Source of the DNA: DATGLE01 sp035294325
GTDB lineage: Bacteria; Chloroflexota; Ktedonobacteria; Ktedonobacterales; Ktedonobacteraceae
Direction: 5' to 3'
DNA: 13,222 nt
Assembly (NCBI GenBank): GCA_035294325.1
Contig: DATGLE010000306.1
Span: 1 to 13,222 of the forward strand
The number at the start of each line of letters is the position of its first letter. The stretch's first letter is position 1. Below are positions 6,986 through 12,996 of this stretch, piece by piece. The notes under the pieces are model-generated. The model was not told the origin of the DNA and made no database searches. It worked only from the letters and a program-made list of their open reading frames with translations. A program made the position numbers and the translations under genes.

Positions 6986-9067
6986 TCACAGTATCCACAC
7001 CCTGATGTTGCTATAGTTCACGCGTGTCGCATTCGTAATATCCGAGGCGATGAGGCCGATTTCTCCGCTGGCGTAGGTGGTATCGGTAATGGAGGTCAGT
7101 TTCGTCTGGTTGGCGTACAGTTCTATGGTGCTGCCATTGGCGACAACCCCGATAGTATTGAGCCGGTTCGCTCCTGTAAGGATCGCGGAAGACGTATTGG
7201 TGATTAGCGTCGAAGAAGTGTTGTTATCCCTATAGACATAGAGATCATACGATCCGTCCGAGCAGACCTTGAAGGAATAGACCTTGCCATTTGAACCGTC
7301 GTTACGAAAAGCTATCCCGCCGCAATCGCCCTGCAAGATCGTCATCTGCACCTCAACGGCGAAATTACCGTAATGGGTAGCCAGGTTGCACAGGAAGTTA
7401 TTGTGCGCCTTTGTCTCGCTGATCTGATAGACGCCATTGGCGAACGCGCAGGTACCACCAAAGGCTTTGTTGCTATACATCTCCCATCTGGGAGTGGCCT
7501 GATTGAGTGGATCATAGAGCGCGAGGGTGCCCTGGCCGCTCATATAAGAGGGATAAGGATTGGCCGTCGCCGCCGTTGCCGTCGCAGCGGCGTAGGTCGT
7601 TGCCGTCGCGTTCACCTGCGCGGTAGCCGTCGCGGCTTGCGCGGTGATCGCGGCCTGCGCCGTCGCTGTTGCCGCTCCTGCCTGGCCCGCGCCTTGCTGG
7701 CCCGAAGTAAGGCCGCGATACAGCAGATACCCCGTGCCCGCCACGATAATGAGCAGAGCTATAAGCGCCAGCAGCGCTTTTCTGGCGCCGGAAGATCCCT
7801 TACGCGGCGGAGCGGTAATAATGGCGGGCGGTGGCGGTGGCACGACGATGTTCATGCTCTGCTGAGAACCGCCCTGAGGAATGGGGGTCCGGCTCTCCTG
7901 CCATGCGGAGGGGGATGCGGGCAGGTTGCTGGGAGAGGTCAGCAATTCGCTGCTCTGTGGGAAAGGCAGATTCCTGGCCTCTTCGGTGGCAGCAATATTG
8001 ATGGTGAGGATCAGGGCGCCGGGAGGGCCGCCATCGTAGTAAGGCTCGCCCTGCCCCTCCAGGCGCAGCACCTGTCCCTCCTGCACTCCTGCCGGCACCT
8101 GCGCCGTTACCCGGCGTCCTCCCGGCAGGGTGAGGGTGCGGCTGGTGCCGCTCAAAGCTTCGCTGCGACGAATGCTCAGTGTTGCCCGCAGATCGCCCTT
8201 TGATTGAGTGGCCTGCTGGAAGGCGCGGGCGAAATCGGCGATAGAGGGAAAGCGTTCCTCCGGCTTCTTCGCCAGGGCGCGCAGAATGACGGCATCGATG
8301 GCCGGCGAGACGCGCGAGTTGAAGATGCCTGGCGGCTGGGGCTGTGCCGTGAAGTGCTGGCGCATCACCTGCTCCATGCGTCCGATGAAGGGCGGGCGGC
8401 CCGTGAGCAACTGGTAAGCCATAATCGCCAGCGCGTACTGATCGCTGGCCGCGACGGGCCGGCCATCCCACTGTTCAGGCGCCATATACGTTGGTGTGCC
8501 GCGCACGCTCTGGCTGGTATTGGCTGTAGCGCTGGTGAACTTCGCGATGCCGAAATCGGTCAGCAGCAAATCGGGACGCTTACCGGCGCCCGTGCGGTCT
8601 CGGATGAGGAAGTTGGAGGGTTTGACATCCTGGTGCACGATCTGGTGATCGTGCGCATGCTGGAGCGCATCCGCTGCCTGAGAGAGTAGATCGGCAATCT
8701 CTTCCGGCGTGAGCAGGCTGCTATAGCTATGCTGGCGCAGCCAGTCGGAGAGCGATCCCTCCGGGCGATAGGGCATGACCATATAGGTCACAGGCGCGCC
8801 ATTGACCTCTTCCTCGCCAAAATCGAACAGTGGGAGAATGTGCGGGTGGTCGAGTAAAGAGATTGCCTTCATTTCGCGCTGGAAGAGGCGTTCAGCCTCC
8901 TTCGTCGCCTCTGAATCGGGATAAGGCGTGGCCTCGTTGCGGATAACTTTGATGGCAACCTGGCGCTCGATGCGTGTATCTTCCGCCACGTAGACTTCAC
9001 CCATGTTGCCGCTGCCAACCTGGCGTATCAGCCGATAATGACCAAGCTGCACTCCTGCAAATGGCAT
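6986..9067 (-). CDS. Transmembrane Ser/Thr protein kinase with DnaJ-C-like segment and extracytoplasmic domain
   Basis: A 693-residue PknB-type kinase. The kinase domain (about 11-285) has the P-loop G18-S-G-N-M-G23, K40 in VAIK, catalytic H145-Q-D147 with N152, DFG at 171-173 and APE at 196-198. The HRD arginine is Gln (non-RD type). Residues about 305-358 (TLTLPGG..VPAGVQEG..LRLEGQG..GGPPGAL) resemble the DnaJ C-terminal substrate-binding domain. After a proline-rich stretch comes one membrane helix (430-450), an Ala/Thr linker (463-503), then a beta-rich domain (512-693) with C540, C560, C582 and C602, resembling concanavalin-like or DUF1080 folds and presumably outside the cell. GGGAGGG six bases before the ATG supports the start. 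Signal and substrates are unknown. Confidence 0.9.
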   Translation of the reverse strand: MPFAGVQLGHYRLIRQVGSGNMGEVYVAEDTRIERQVAIKVIRNEATPYPDSEATKEAERLFQREMKAISLLDHPHILPLFDFGEEEVNGAPVTYMVMPYRPEGSLSDWLRQHSYSSLLTPEEIADLLSQAADALQHAHDHQIVHQDVKPSNFLIRDRTGAGKRPDLLLTDFGIAKFTSATANTSQSVRGTPTYMAPEQWDGRPVAASDQYALAIMAYQLLTGRPPFIGRMEQVMRQHFTAQPQPPGIFNSRVSPAIDAVILRALAKKPEERFPSIADFARAFQQATQSKGDLRATLSIRRSEALSGTSRTLTLPGGRRVTAQVPAGVQEGQVLRLEGQGEPYYDGGPPGALILTINIAATEEARNLPFPQSSELLTSPSNLPASPSAWQESRTPIPQGGSQQSMNIVVPPPPPAIITAPPRKGSSGARKALLALIALLIIVAGTGYLLYRGLTSGQQGAGQAGAATATAQAAITAQAATATAQVNATATTYAAATATAATANPYPSYMSGQGTLALYDPLNQATPRWEMYSNKAFGGTCAFANGVYQISETKAHNNFLCNLATHYGNFAVEVQMTILQGDCGGIAFRNDGSNGKVYSFKVCSDGSYDLYVYRDNNTSSTLITNTSSAILTGANRLNTIGVVANGSTIELYANQTKLTSITDTTYASGEIGLIASDITNATRVNYSNIRVWIL

Positions 9068-9093
9068 CTTAGCCCTCCCGATTTCGCAAGAAA

Positions 9094-9110
9094 AATGCTA
9101 GAGTAGCATT
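9094..9110 (-). terminator. Hairpin with T tract between the Na/Pi gene and the kinase gene
   Basis: Perfect 7-bp stem, AATGCTA at 9094-9100 and TAGCATT at 9104-9110, with a 3-base loop. Read on the minus strand it runs into TTTTTCTT, so it has the form of an intrinsic terminator for transcripts coming from the upstream transporter gene. It also lies within the predicted kinase leader, about 27 bases before the start codon, so it could act as an attenuator instead. The stem is short and A/T-rich, so efficiency is uncertain. Confidence 0.45.
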
Positions 9111-9126
9111 GGTGGAACGTGACAAT

Positions 9127-9135
9127 ACTATAGCA
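9127..9135 (-). promoter_or_regulatory. Extended -10 promoter candidate for the kinase gene
   Basis: On the minus strand the sequence TGCTATAGT gives an extended -10 (TG-N-TATAGT, 5/6 to TATAAT) about 60 bases before the kinase start. At 17 bp upstream the -35 position is poor (TTCCGT), which extended -10 promoters tolerate. Transcription would start near 9120 and produce a leader containing the hairpin at 9094-9110. Confidence 0.4.
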
Positions 9136-9243
9136 CAGGTATTGCAAAGACGGAAGTAGCCAGGGACCAATATACAGGCATTCTCACTATTTGATATTAC
9201 GGATTGCCGATCTTGAATGTTAAAAGCCACGATGCAGGACATA

Positions 9244-10872
9244 CTACCAGTCGCCGCGAATTACATGGGCGATGCTGGAGGCGTGTGAGAGGACGCGGCT
9301 CATCGCCGTCAGCAGGTCGAGATGGATGGCGCTCGATTCGATGCTCACCGGGACTCCTGATTGCAGGCGGCGCAGGTGACGCAGGTGGAACTCGCGTTTC
9401 ATCTGGTTGATCTGGCGCTTGCGGGCAAAGAATTCCTCCGCCAGCGCGGGATCTTGCGCCGCCAGGGCGGCCAGCGCCTGCTGCAAGGCCGTTGTTACCT
9501 CATGATGGTAGGTCAGCAGATCGTGCCAGCCCTCGTCGGAAAAGACGAGCTGGTTGCGCCGCTTGCGCCGCGCGAGCCGCATGCACTGCTTGTCGATGAT
9601 GTCGCCGATAGCCTCAAGATCGGTGATGACATAGAGCAGCGAGGTCTTGCGGCCCCTCTGCTCCTCGCTCATGGCGCTATCATCGAGCTGCGTAAGATAG
9701 CGTTTGATCGCACCGTTCAGCCTGTCGAGCTGGTCTTCGAGCTTATCGATACGCATGGGCACCTTGCTGCCGCGATCCTCGAAGGCGTGGATGCTCAGTT
9801 GCAACATCTCGGTCACGAGATCGGTCATGTGCAGAACCTCGCGCGTCGCCTGCCCCAGCGCAACAGCGGGCATCGAAAGCACATCGGGATTGAGATAGCA
9901 GGGTTCGCGGCCCTCCTCGGAGGCGCGCTCAGGGAGCAGCCTCGTCGCCAGGCTTGCCAGTGGGGCTGCCAGGGGAACAAAGACGATAGCCAGCGCGAGA
10001 TTGAAGCCGAGGTGCGTGAGTGCGACGAGTGCCGCCGGGGCCAGGTGCGGCATTGCCAGCAGCGCCGTGAGCGGGTTCAGCAGCGCCAGTGCGATCAGAG
10101 CGCCGAGCAGCTTGGTACCGCAATGGATGAAGGCGAGCCGCCGCCCGGCCAGCGAACCGCTGCTCAGGGCGGTAAGCAGCGCCGTGATCGTGGTGCCGGC
10201 GTTGCAGCCGAAGAGCAGAGCGAGTGCTGCCACAAGCGGCAATGCGCCGCTGGCGGACAGCACGATCACCATGCCCACGCCGGCAACGCTCGATGCAAAC
10301 GCCATCGTCAGCCCGGCGCCGATCAACGCCAGCACAATTGGCGCCCTGACCAGCGCCTCGAAGACCGCTGCTGTGACATGACTGTCAGCAAGAGGAGTGC
10401 TGCCGGCTTTGAGCGCGGCCAGCCCCAGAAGGATGAGGCCAATACCAAAGGCCGCCTGCCCTGTTCCGCGCCGCGTTGTGCCGCGCGTGAAGAAGGCCGC
10501 GGCGGCTCCGATGCCGGCAAAGAGAAAGGCATAGTCTGTAATGTTGAAGATCAGCAGTTGCACGACCAGCGCGGAGCCTACGTTCGTTCCGAGCAGCGTA
10601 ATGATGGCGACGGTCAGAGGAATAAGCTGCGCGCTCACCAATCCGACCAGCAGCGAGGAGGTGGCGCCAGAGCTTTGCGTGAGCGCCGTTATCAATACAC
10701 CAACGCCAAAGGCGGCCAGGCGATGGCGGGTGAGCAGCATCAGTGCGCGGCGCAGTCGCATGCCCGCGTCCCGCTGCATAGCGTCGGTAATCAGATGCAC
10801 TCCGTAGAGCAGCAGCAGTACGCCGCCAACGATCAGGCTCAGAACAATCGTAGGATTGCTGGTGTCAATCAC
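9244..10872 (-). CDS. Na/Pi-cotransporter-like protein with C-terminal PhoU-like domain
   Basis: A 542-residue protein of the Na/Pi cotransporter II-related family, likely moving phosphate across the membrane. Numbering is from the GTG at 10872. Repeat 1 has Q66SSGATS followed by LLGTNVGS (93-100). Repeat 2 has GCNAGTTITALLTAL (222-236), but the expected second QSS motif reads F192ASSVAG. About nine hydrophobic segments end near residue 310. The rest (340-540) is helical and PhoU-like, with the acidic motif DLEAIGDIID at 418-427 and a second similar helix near 516-535. The frame opens at 10896, but the GTG at 10872 is chosen because GGGGAGGAG (10880-10888) sits 7 bases before it. A Pho-box-like repeat lies upstream. 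Related proteins are called NptA or YjbB; the substrate is inferred. Confidence 0.85.
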   Translation of the reverse strand: MIDTSNPTIVLSLIVGGVLLLLYGVHLITDAMQRDAGMRLRRALMLLTRHRLAAFGVGVLITALTQSSGATSSLLVGLVSAQLIPLTVAIITLLGTNVGSALVVQLLIFNITDYAFLFAGIGAAAAFFTRGTTRRGTGQAAFGIGLILLGLAALKAGSTPLADSHVTAAVFEALVRAPIVLALIGAGLTMAFASSVAGVGMVIVLSASGALPLVAALALLFGCNAGTTITALLTALSSGSLAGRRLAFIHCGTKLLGALIALALLNPLTALLAMPHLAPAALVALTHLGFNLALAIVFVPLAAPLASLATRLLPERASEEGREPCYLNPDVLSMPAVALGQATREVLHMTDLVTEMLQLSIHAFEDRGSKVPMRIDKLEDQLDRLNGAIKRYLTQLDDSAMSEEQRGRKTSLLYVITDLEAIGDIIDKQCMRLARRKRRNQLVFSDEGWHDLLTYHHEVTTALQQALAALAAQDPALAEEFFARKRQINQMKREFHLRHLRRLQSGVPVSIESSAIHLDLLTAMSRVLSHASSIAHVIRGDW

Positions 10873-10879
10873 TGATACG

Positions 10880-10888
10880 CTCCTCCCC
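10880..10888 (-). promoter_or_regulatory. Ribosome binding site deciding the Na/Pi gene start
   Basis: GGGGAGGAG on the minus strand is 7 bases upstream of the GTG at 10872. The earlier in-frame GTG at 10894-10896 has no such site and would place this sequence inside the coding region. Confidence 0.65.
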
Positions 10889-10975
10889 GGACTCACGTTC
10901 TTCTGCGTGGCTGCGCGATAATGAGCTTTAATGCTCGAGGGAACCCTTCAAGTTCTCTCCTTCCCTGACAGCCCG

Positions 10976-10989
10976 GCGCCTGCGGCGCT
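10976..10989 (-). repeat. 14-bp GC-rich word shared with positions 10-23
   Basis: AGCGCCGCAGGCGC occurs on the plus strand at 10-23 and on the minus strand at 10976-10989. It contains the inverted repeat GCGCC-GCA-GGCGC, and both copies are preceded by GCG plus A residues. Both are intergenic and lie in the direction of transcription ahead of an operon. It may be a small dispersed repeat. Confidence 0.5.
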
Positions 10990-10995
10990 TCGCAC

Positions 10996-11058
10996 CTGTG
11001 AGGAGTGGTTATATGCGGTGCGGATGCAGCCCGCACCATATACAACCCCTCCTCACAG
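10996..11058 (-). repeat. Large imperfect palindrome in the Na/Pi gene leader
   Basis: Arms of 28 bp (10996-11023 and 11031-11058) pair at 24 positions around a 7-base loop. In minus-strand RNA, the sense of the transporter transcript, two of the four mismatches become G-U pairs, giving 26 of 28 pairs. In plus-strand RNA only one does. That bias fits a structure kept in the minus-strand transcript. It lacks a T tract, so a plain terminator is unlikely; a leader structure or a dispersed palindromic element are the options. Confidence 0.85.
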
Positions 11059-11110
11059 ATAGGCCGCAGAAGGCGGCAAGAAATCGGAAGAGTTATTGAT
11101 CAAGATAAGG

Positions 11111-11149
11111 CATTAAGGGAATGTTAACAAAATGTTAAGGGAATGTTAA
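11111..11149 (-). promoter_or_regulatory. Pho-box-like direct repeats (PhoP/PhoB site)
   Basis: Read on the minus strand, TTAACA occurs at 11144-11149, 11133-11138 and 11122-11127, with a degenerate fourth copy TTAATG at 11111-11116. All are spaced exactly 11 bp start to start (6-bp site plus 5-bp spacer). This is the arrangement of the Bacillus PhoP box (TT(A/T/C)ACA repeats) and has the one-turn spacing of other PHO boxes. The next gene in that direction encodes the PhoU-fused Na/Pi transporter, so phosphate-starvation control is the natural inference. No phoR/phoP genes are in the window. Confidence 0.75.
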
Positions 11150-11226
11150 ATACTATCATACCATGATGGCGCAGCGATTGCAAGGAGAGCCGTTGCGACC
11201 TGTTGAGAGAAAGGCGAGGGAGCTTC

Positions 11227-11445
11227 TCAGGTTCGCTGCTCGTCGGGCACATCCTCGATGAGCGCCGAAGGAGCGACCTCCAGCGCGTTCGCCAGGCGTG
11301 TCAACGTCGTCGTTGTAACCTCGACATACGGATCTCTGAAGATGCGCCGTATGGTGTTATAGGCAACTTCCGATTTCGTATGCAGCCGGGTCATCGATAC
11401 GCCTCTGGCATCGGCTATTTCTTTGACTTTCAAGCGGATCTTCAT
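11227..11445 (-). CDS. Small Cro/C1-type (XRE) helix-turn-helix regulator
   Basis: A 72-residue protein made almost entirely of a Cro/C1-type DNA-binding domain. A first helix (KVKEIADARG, 7-16) is followed by the turn and recognition region SMTRLHTKSEVAYNTIRRIFRDP (17-39, helix-turn-helix) and a final helix TLTRLANALEVAPSALIED (47-65). There is no sensor domain. The frame extends to a TTG at 11469, but the ATG at 11445 is preferred: it has AGGA 8 bases upstream and gives the usual N-terminus for this family. It is divergent from arsR across 238 bp. Target unknown; autoregulation or control of a neighbour is possible. Confidence 0.8.
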   Translation of the reverse strand: MKIRLKVKEIADARGVSMTRLHTKSEVAYNTIRRIFRDPYVEVTTTTLTRLANALEVAPSALIEDVPDEQRT

Positions 11446-11504
11446 AATAGAGGTCCTGGCCCACTCCAACTTATATAAGACACATACACTGGTAACTATT
11501 GACT

Positions 11505-11554
11505 GCTCATATTATAACAGCAATATTAAGATGCGAAAAGATGCTCATATGAGC
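11505..11554. promoter_or_regulatory. Candidate operator region upstream of the XRE gene
   Basis: A perfect 12-bp palindrome GCTCATATGAGC at 11543-11554 is accompanied by a half-site GCTCATAT at 11505-11512, 38 bp away. Between them is TATAAT on the minus strand (11511-11516), about 65 bases before the XRE start, with a poor -35; a second A/T-rich -10-like TTATATAA lies at 11471-11478. The arrangement would suit autoregulation by the small regulator. Confidence 0.35.
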
Positions 11555-11629
11555 GGAACAGTACCGGGCAAGCGACAGGCGTAGAAAATCATGGTCCGAC
11601 TTTGCTCTCTTCTCTACGAAGCCGGGGAA

Positions 11630-11649
11630 ATATTGACAATCATCAATAT
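11630..11649. promoter_or_regulatory. ArsR operator over the arsR promoter
   Basis: Perfect inverted repeat ATATTGA (11630-11636), six bases, TCAATAT (11643-11649). This is the usual form of ArsR/SmtB operators. It covers the -35 element and part of the spacer of the arsR promoter, so bound ArsR would block RNA polymerase. Confidence 0.75.
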
Positions 11650-11661
11650 CTTCGCTATACT
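11633..11661 (+). promoter_or_regulatory. Sigma70-type promoter of arsR-arsM
   Basis: A consensus -35 TTGACA (11633-11638) and TATACT (11656-11661, 5/6) are separated by 17 bp, the best promoter in the window. Transcription would start near 11668, about 16 bases before the arsR ATG. This rules out the in-frame ATG at 11591, which lies upstream of the promoter. Confidence 0.85.
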
Positions 11662-11683
11662 TTGGATAGAGGAAGAAGGAAGA

Positions 11684-12094
11684 ATGGCCCAGAAACAGGA
11701 AATTATCCCGGTGAAAGAGCGCAAGAGACGCGTCGGTGCCGTAGGGGGCACCGCACCTTGCTGCCCGCCAGCGATACGGCCCGCGCTGCAATCGGAGGAG
11801 GCAAGCGTGATAGCTGCGCAGTTGCGCGCGCTGGCCGATCCAACGCGGGTGCAGATCGTAACGATGCTGGCCAGGCATGCCGGCGAAGTCTGTGTGTGTG
11901 ACATTACCAGCAACTTCGACCTGGATCAATCGACTATCTCCCACCATTTGCGACTGCTGCGCCAGGCGGGGATTATCGATGTCGTGCGTTATGGTGTCTG
12001 GGCCTACTATTTCCTGCGCCCGGGCGCGCTGGCGCCGGTTCGCCAACTATTGCGACTGCTCGAACCTGCGCACCAGGAGGTTGAATCGGCCTGA
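11684..12094 (+). CDS. arsR: ArsR-family arsenic-responsive repressor
   Basis: A 136-residue winged-helix repressor that releases DNA on binding trivalent arsenic. The ADPTRVQIV segment (51-59) opens the domain, E68-V-C70-V-C72-D is the classical ArsR metal-site motif (ELCVCDL type), and the recognition helix is QSTISHHLRLL (82-92), followed by the wing. A further cysteine pair, C26-C27, lies in a basic N-terminal extension of about 35 residues and could contribute ligands or be unstructured. The ATG at 11684 is chosen because the promoter lies just upstream and AGAGGA sits 10 bases before it. The gene is 64 bp upstream of arsM. Two matching operators indicate autoregulation. Confidence 0.88.
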   Translation: MAQKQEIIPVKERKRRVGAVGGTAPCCPPAIRPALQSEEASVIAAQLRALADPTRVQIVTMLARHAGEVCVCDITSNFDLDQSTISHHLRLLRQAGIIDVVRYGVWAYYFLRPGALAPVRQLLRLLEPAHQEVESA

Positions 12095-12109
12095 TTTTTT
12101 TTGCCATAG

Positions 12110-12129
12110 ATATTGAAGATTATCAATGT
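12110..12129. promoter_or_regulatory. Second ArsR-type operator, between arsR and arsM
   Basis: ATATTGA (12110-12116), six bases, TCAATGT (12123-12129): the same half-sites and the same 6-base gap as the promoter operator, with one mismatch. It sits in the 64-bp gap after arsR. TTGCCA at 12101-12106 resembles a -35, but no suitable -10 follows. Either a weak internal promoter is repressed here or bound ArsR blocks read-through into arsM. Confidence 0.65.
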
Positions 12130-12158
12130 CTCCTCGAAAGAAGAAAGGATAATCAAGC

Positions 12159-12992
12159 ATGACCAATCATGACGAACAACTACGAAAGAGAGTGCGTAAG
12201 CGCTACGGACAGGCTGCGGTTCAGGTTTTGCAGACGGGAACAAAAGGTGGTTGCTGTGGCGGCGAATGCTGCAATAGTGCAGGCGATGCTATTACTCAGA
12301 ACCTGTATAGCAGCACGGAGTTGCAGGGCATACCACTGGCAGCAGCCCTCGCCTCGCTTGGCTGCGGAAATCCCACCGCGCTGGCGGAACTGAGGCCGGG
12401 CGAGAAGGTGCTCGACCTGGGCAGCGGCGGTGGCATCGATGTGCTGCTCTCAGCGCGGCGTGTGGGGCCAAACGGTTTTGCCTATGGCCTGGATATGACC
12501 GATGAGATGCTGGAACTGGCCGAGCGCAACCGGGTGCAGGCAGCCATCGAGAACGTGCAGTTTCTCAAAGGCATCATCGAAGATATTCCCCTGCCTGATA
12601 ATACCGTAGATGTCGTAATCTCGAACTGCGTCATCAATCTCTCCGCCGACAAGGGGCGCGTGCTGCGCGAGGCATACAGGGTGCTGGCGCCGGGCGGGCG
12701 CTTCGCCGTCTCGGATATCGTCGTTTGCGGTCAGATGCCTGAGAGCATTCGCGGCGACATGGAAGCCTGGGCCGGCTGCATGGCGGGTGCGCTCGAAGAG
12801 GAGACCTATCGCCGTCTGCTTGCCGAAGCCGGCTTCGTCGAAATCGCCATCGAGGTCACGCGCCGCTATACGTTCAACGATATGGTGGAAAGCGGCGCCG
12901 GTTCCTCCCTGGCGTCTCTCTCCGCCGAGGAGCGAGCCGCGCTGGAGGGGAAGGTCGTCAGCGCGTTTATCCGCGCGCGCAAACCGGCGTAA
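12159..12992 (+). CDS. arsM: Arsenite S-adenosylmethionine methyltransferase
   Basis: A 277-residue cytoplasmic class I methyltransferase that methylates trivalent arsenic (EC 2.1.1.137), giving less toxic or volatile products. The SAM-binding motif I VLDLGSGGGID is at 84-94, with LDM near 111-113 and the post-motif SNCVINLSADK near 155-165. Cysteines match the ArsM pattern: C69 in LGCGNP, C157 in SNCVIN and C207 in WAGCMAG, plus an N-terminal cluster C32-C33 and C37-C38 in GGCCGGECC. The start is supported by AAAGGA at about 12144-12149. It follows arsR under the same promoter and ends 4 bp before a convergent gene. No arsB, acr3 or arsC is visible. Confidence 0.93.
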   Translation: MTNHDEQLRKRVRKRYGQAAVQVLQTGTKGGCCGGECCNSAGDAITQNLYSSTELQGIPLAAALASLGCGNPTALAELRPGEKVLDLGSGGGIDVLLSARRVGPNGFAYGLDMTDEMLELAERNRVQAAIENVQFLKGIIEDIPLPDNTVDVVISNCVINLSADKGRVLREAYRVLAPGGRFAVSDIVVCGQMPESIRGDMEAWAGCMAGALEEETYRRLLAEAGFVEIAIEVTRRYTFNDMVESGAGSSLASLSAEERAALEGKVVSAFIRARKPA

Positions 12993-12996
12993 GCGC

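Larger units (their letters stand above)
10873..11226. other. Intergenic regulatory region of the Na/Pi gene
   Basis: 354 bp without a gene, between the small regulator and the Na/Pi gene, both on the minus strand. It contains a Pho-box-like repeat (11111-11149), a 63-bp imperfect palindrome (10996-11058) and a GC-rich word (10976-10989) that also occurs at the window start. The distance from the Pho box to the start codon implies a leader of roughly 200 nt carrying the palindrome as RNA structure. No convincing -10 was found; AATAAC on the minus strand (11092-11097) is a weak candidate. Confidence 0.7.

Noticed and set aside
6382..7207. Open frames of 61-182 residues on both strands across the repeat locus (e.g. 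6679-7005 plus, 6382-6930 minus)
   Set aside because: They translate the 19-bp and 37-bp repeats into periodic Pro/Gly/Arg strings, overlap each other in all frames, and lack ribosome binding sites and domains. Stop-free repeats explain them.
7373..8203. 276-residue plus-strand frame opposite the kinase gene
   Set aside because: Antisense shadow of the kinase linker and C-terminal regions; Arg-rich low complexity, no ribosome binding site.
9361..10875. 504-residue plus-strand frame opposite the Na/Pi gene
   Set aside because: It is the antisense shadow of a well-supported membrane protein gene; its composition is a Gln/Arg/Glu-rich artefact with no recognisable domain.
11591..11683. Upstream ATG start for arsR at 11591
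   Set aside because: It lies upstream of the TTGACA/TATACT promoter and operator, so it would not be on the transcript; the ATG at 11684 has a Shine-Dalgarno site.
12092..12102. Terminator in the T tract after arsR
   Set aside because: Eight T residues follow the stop, but only weak 4-5-bp stems precede them; arsM is expected to be co-transcribed.
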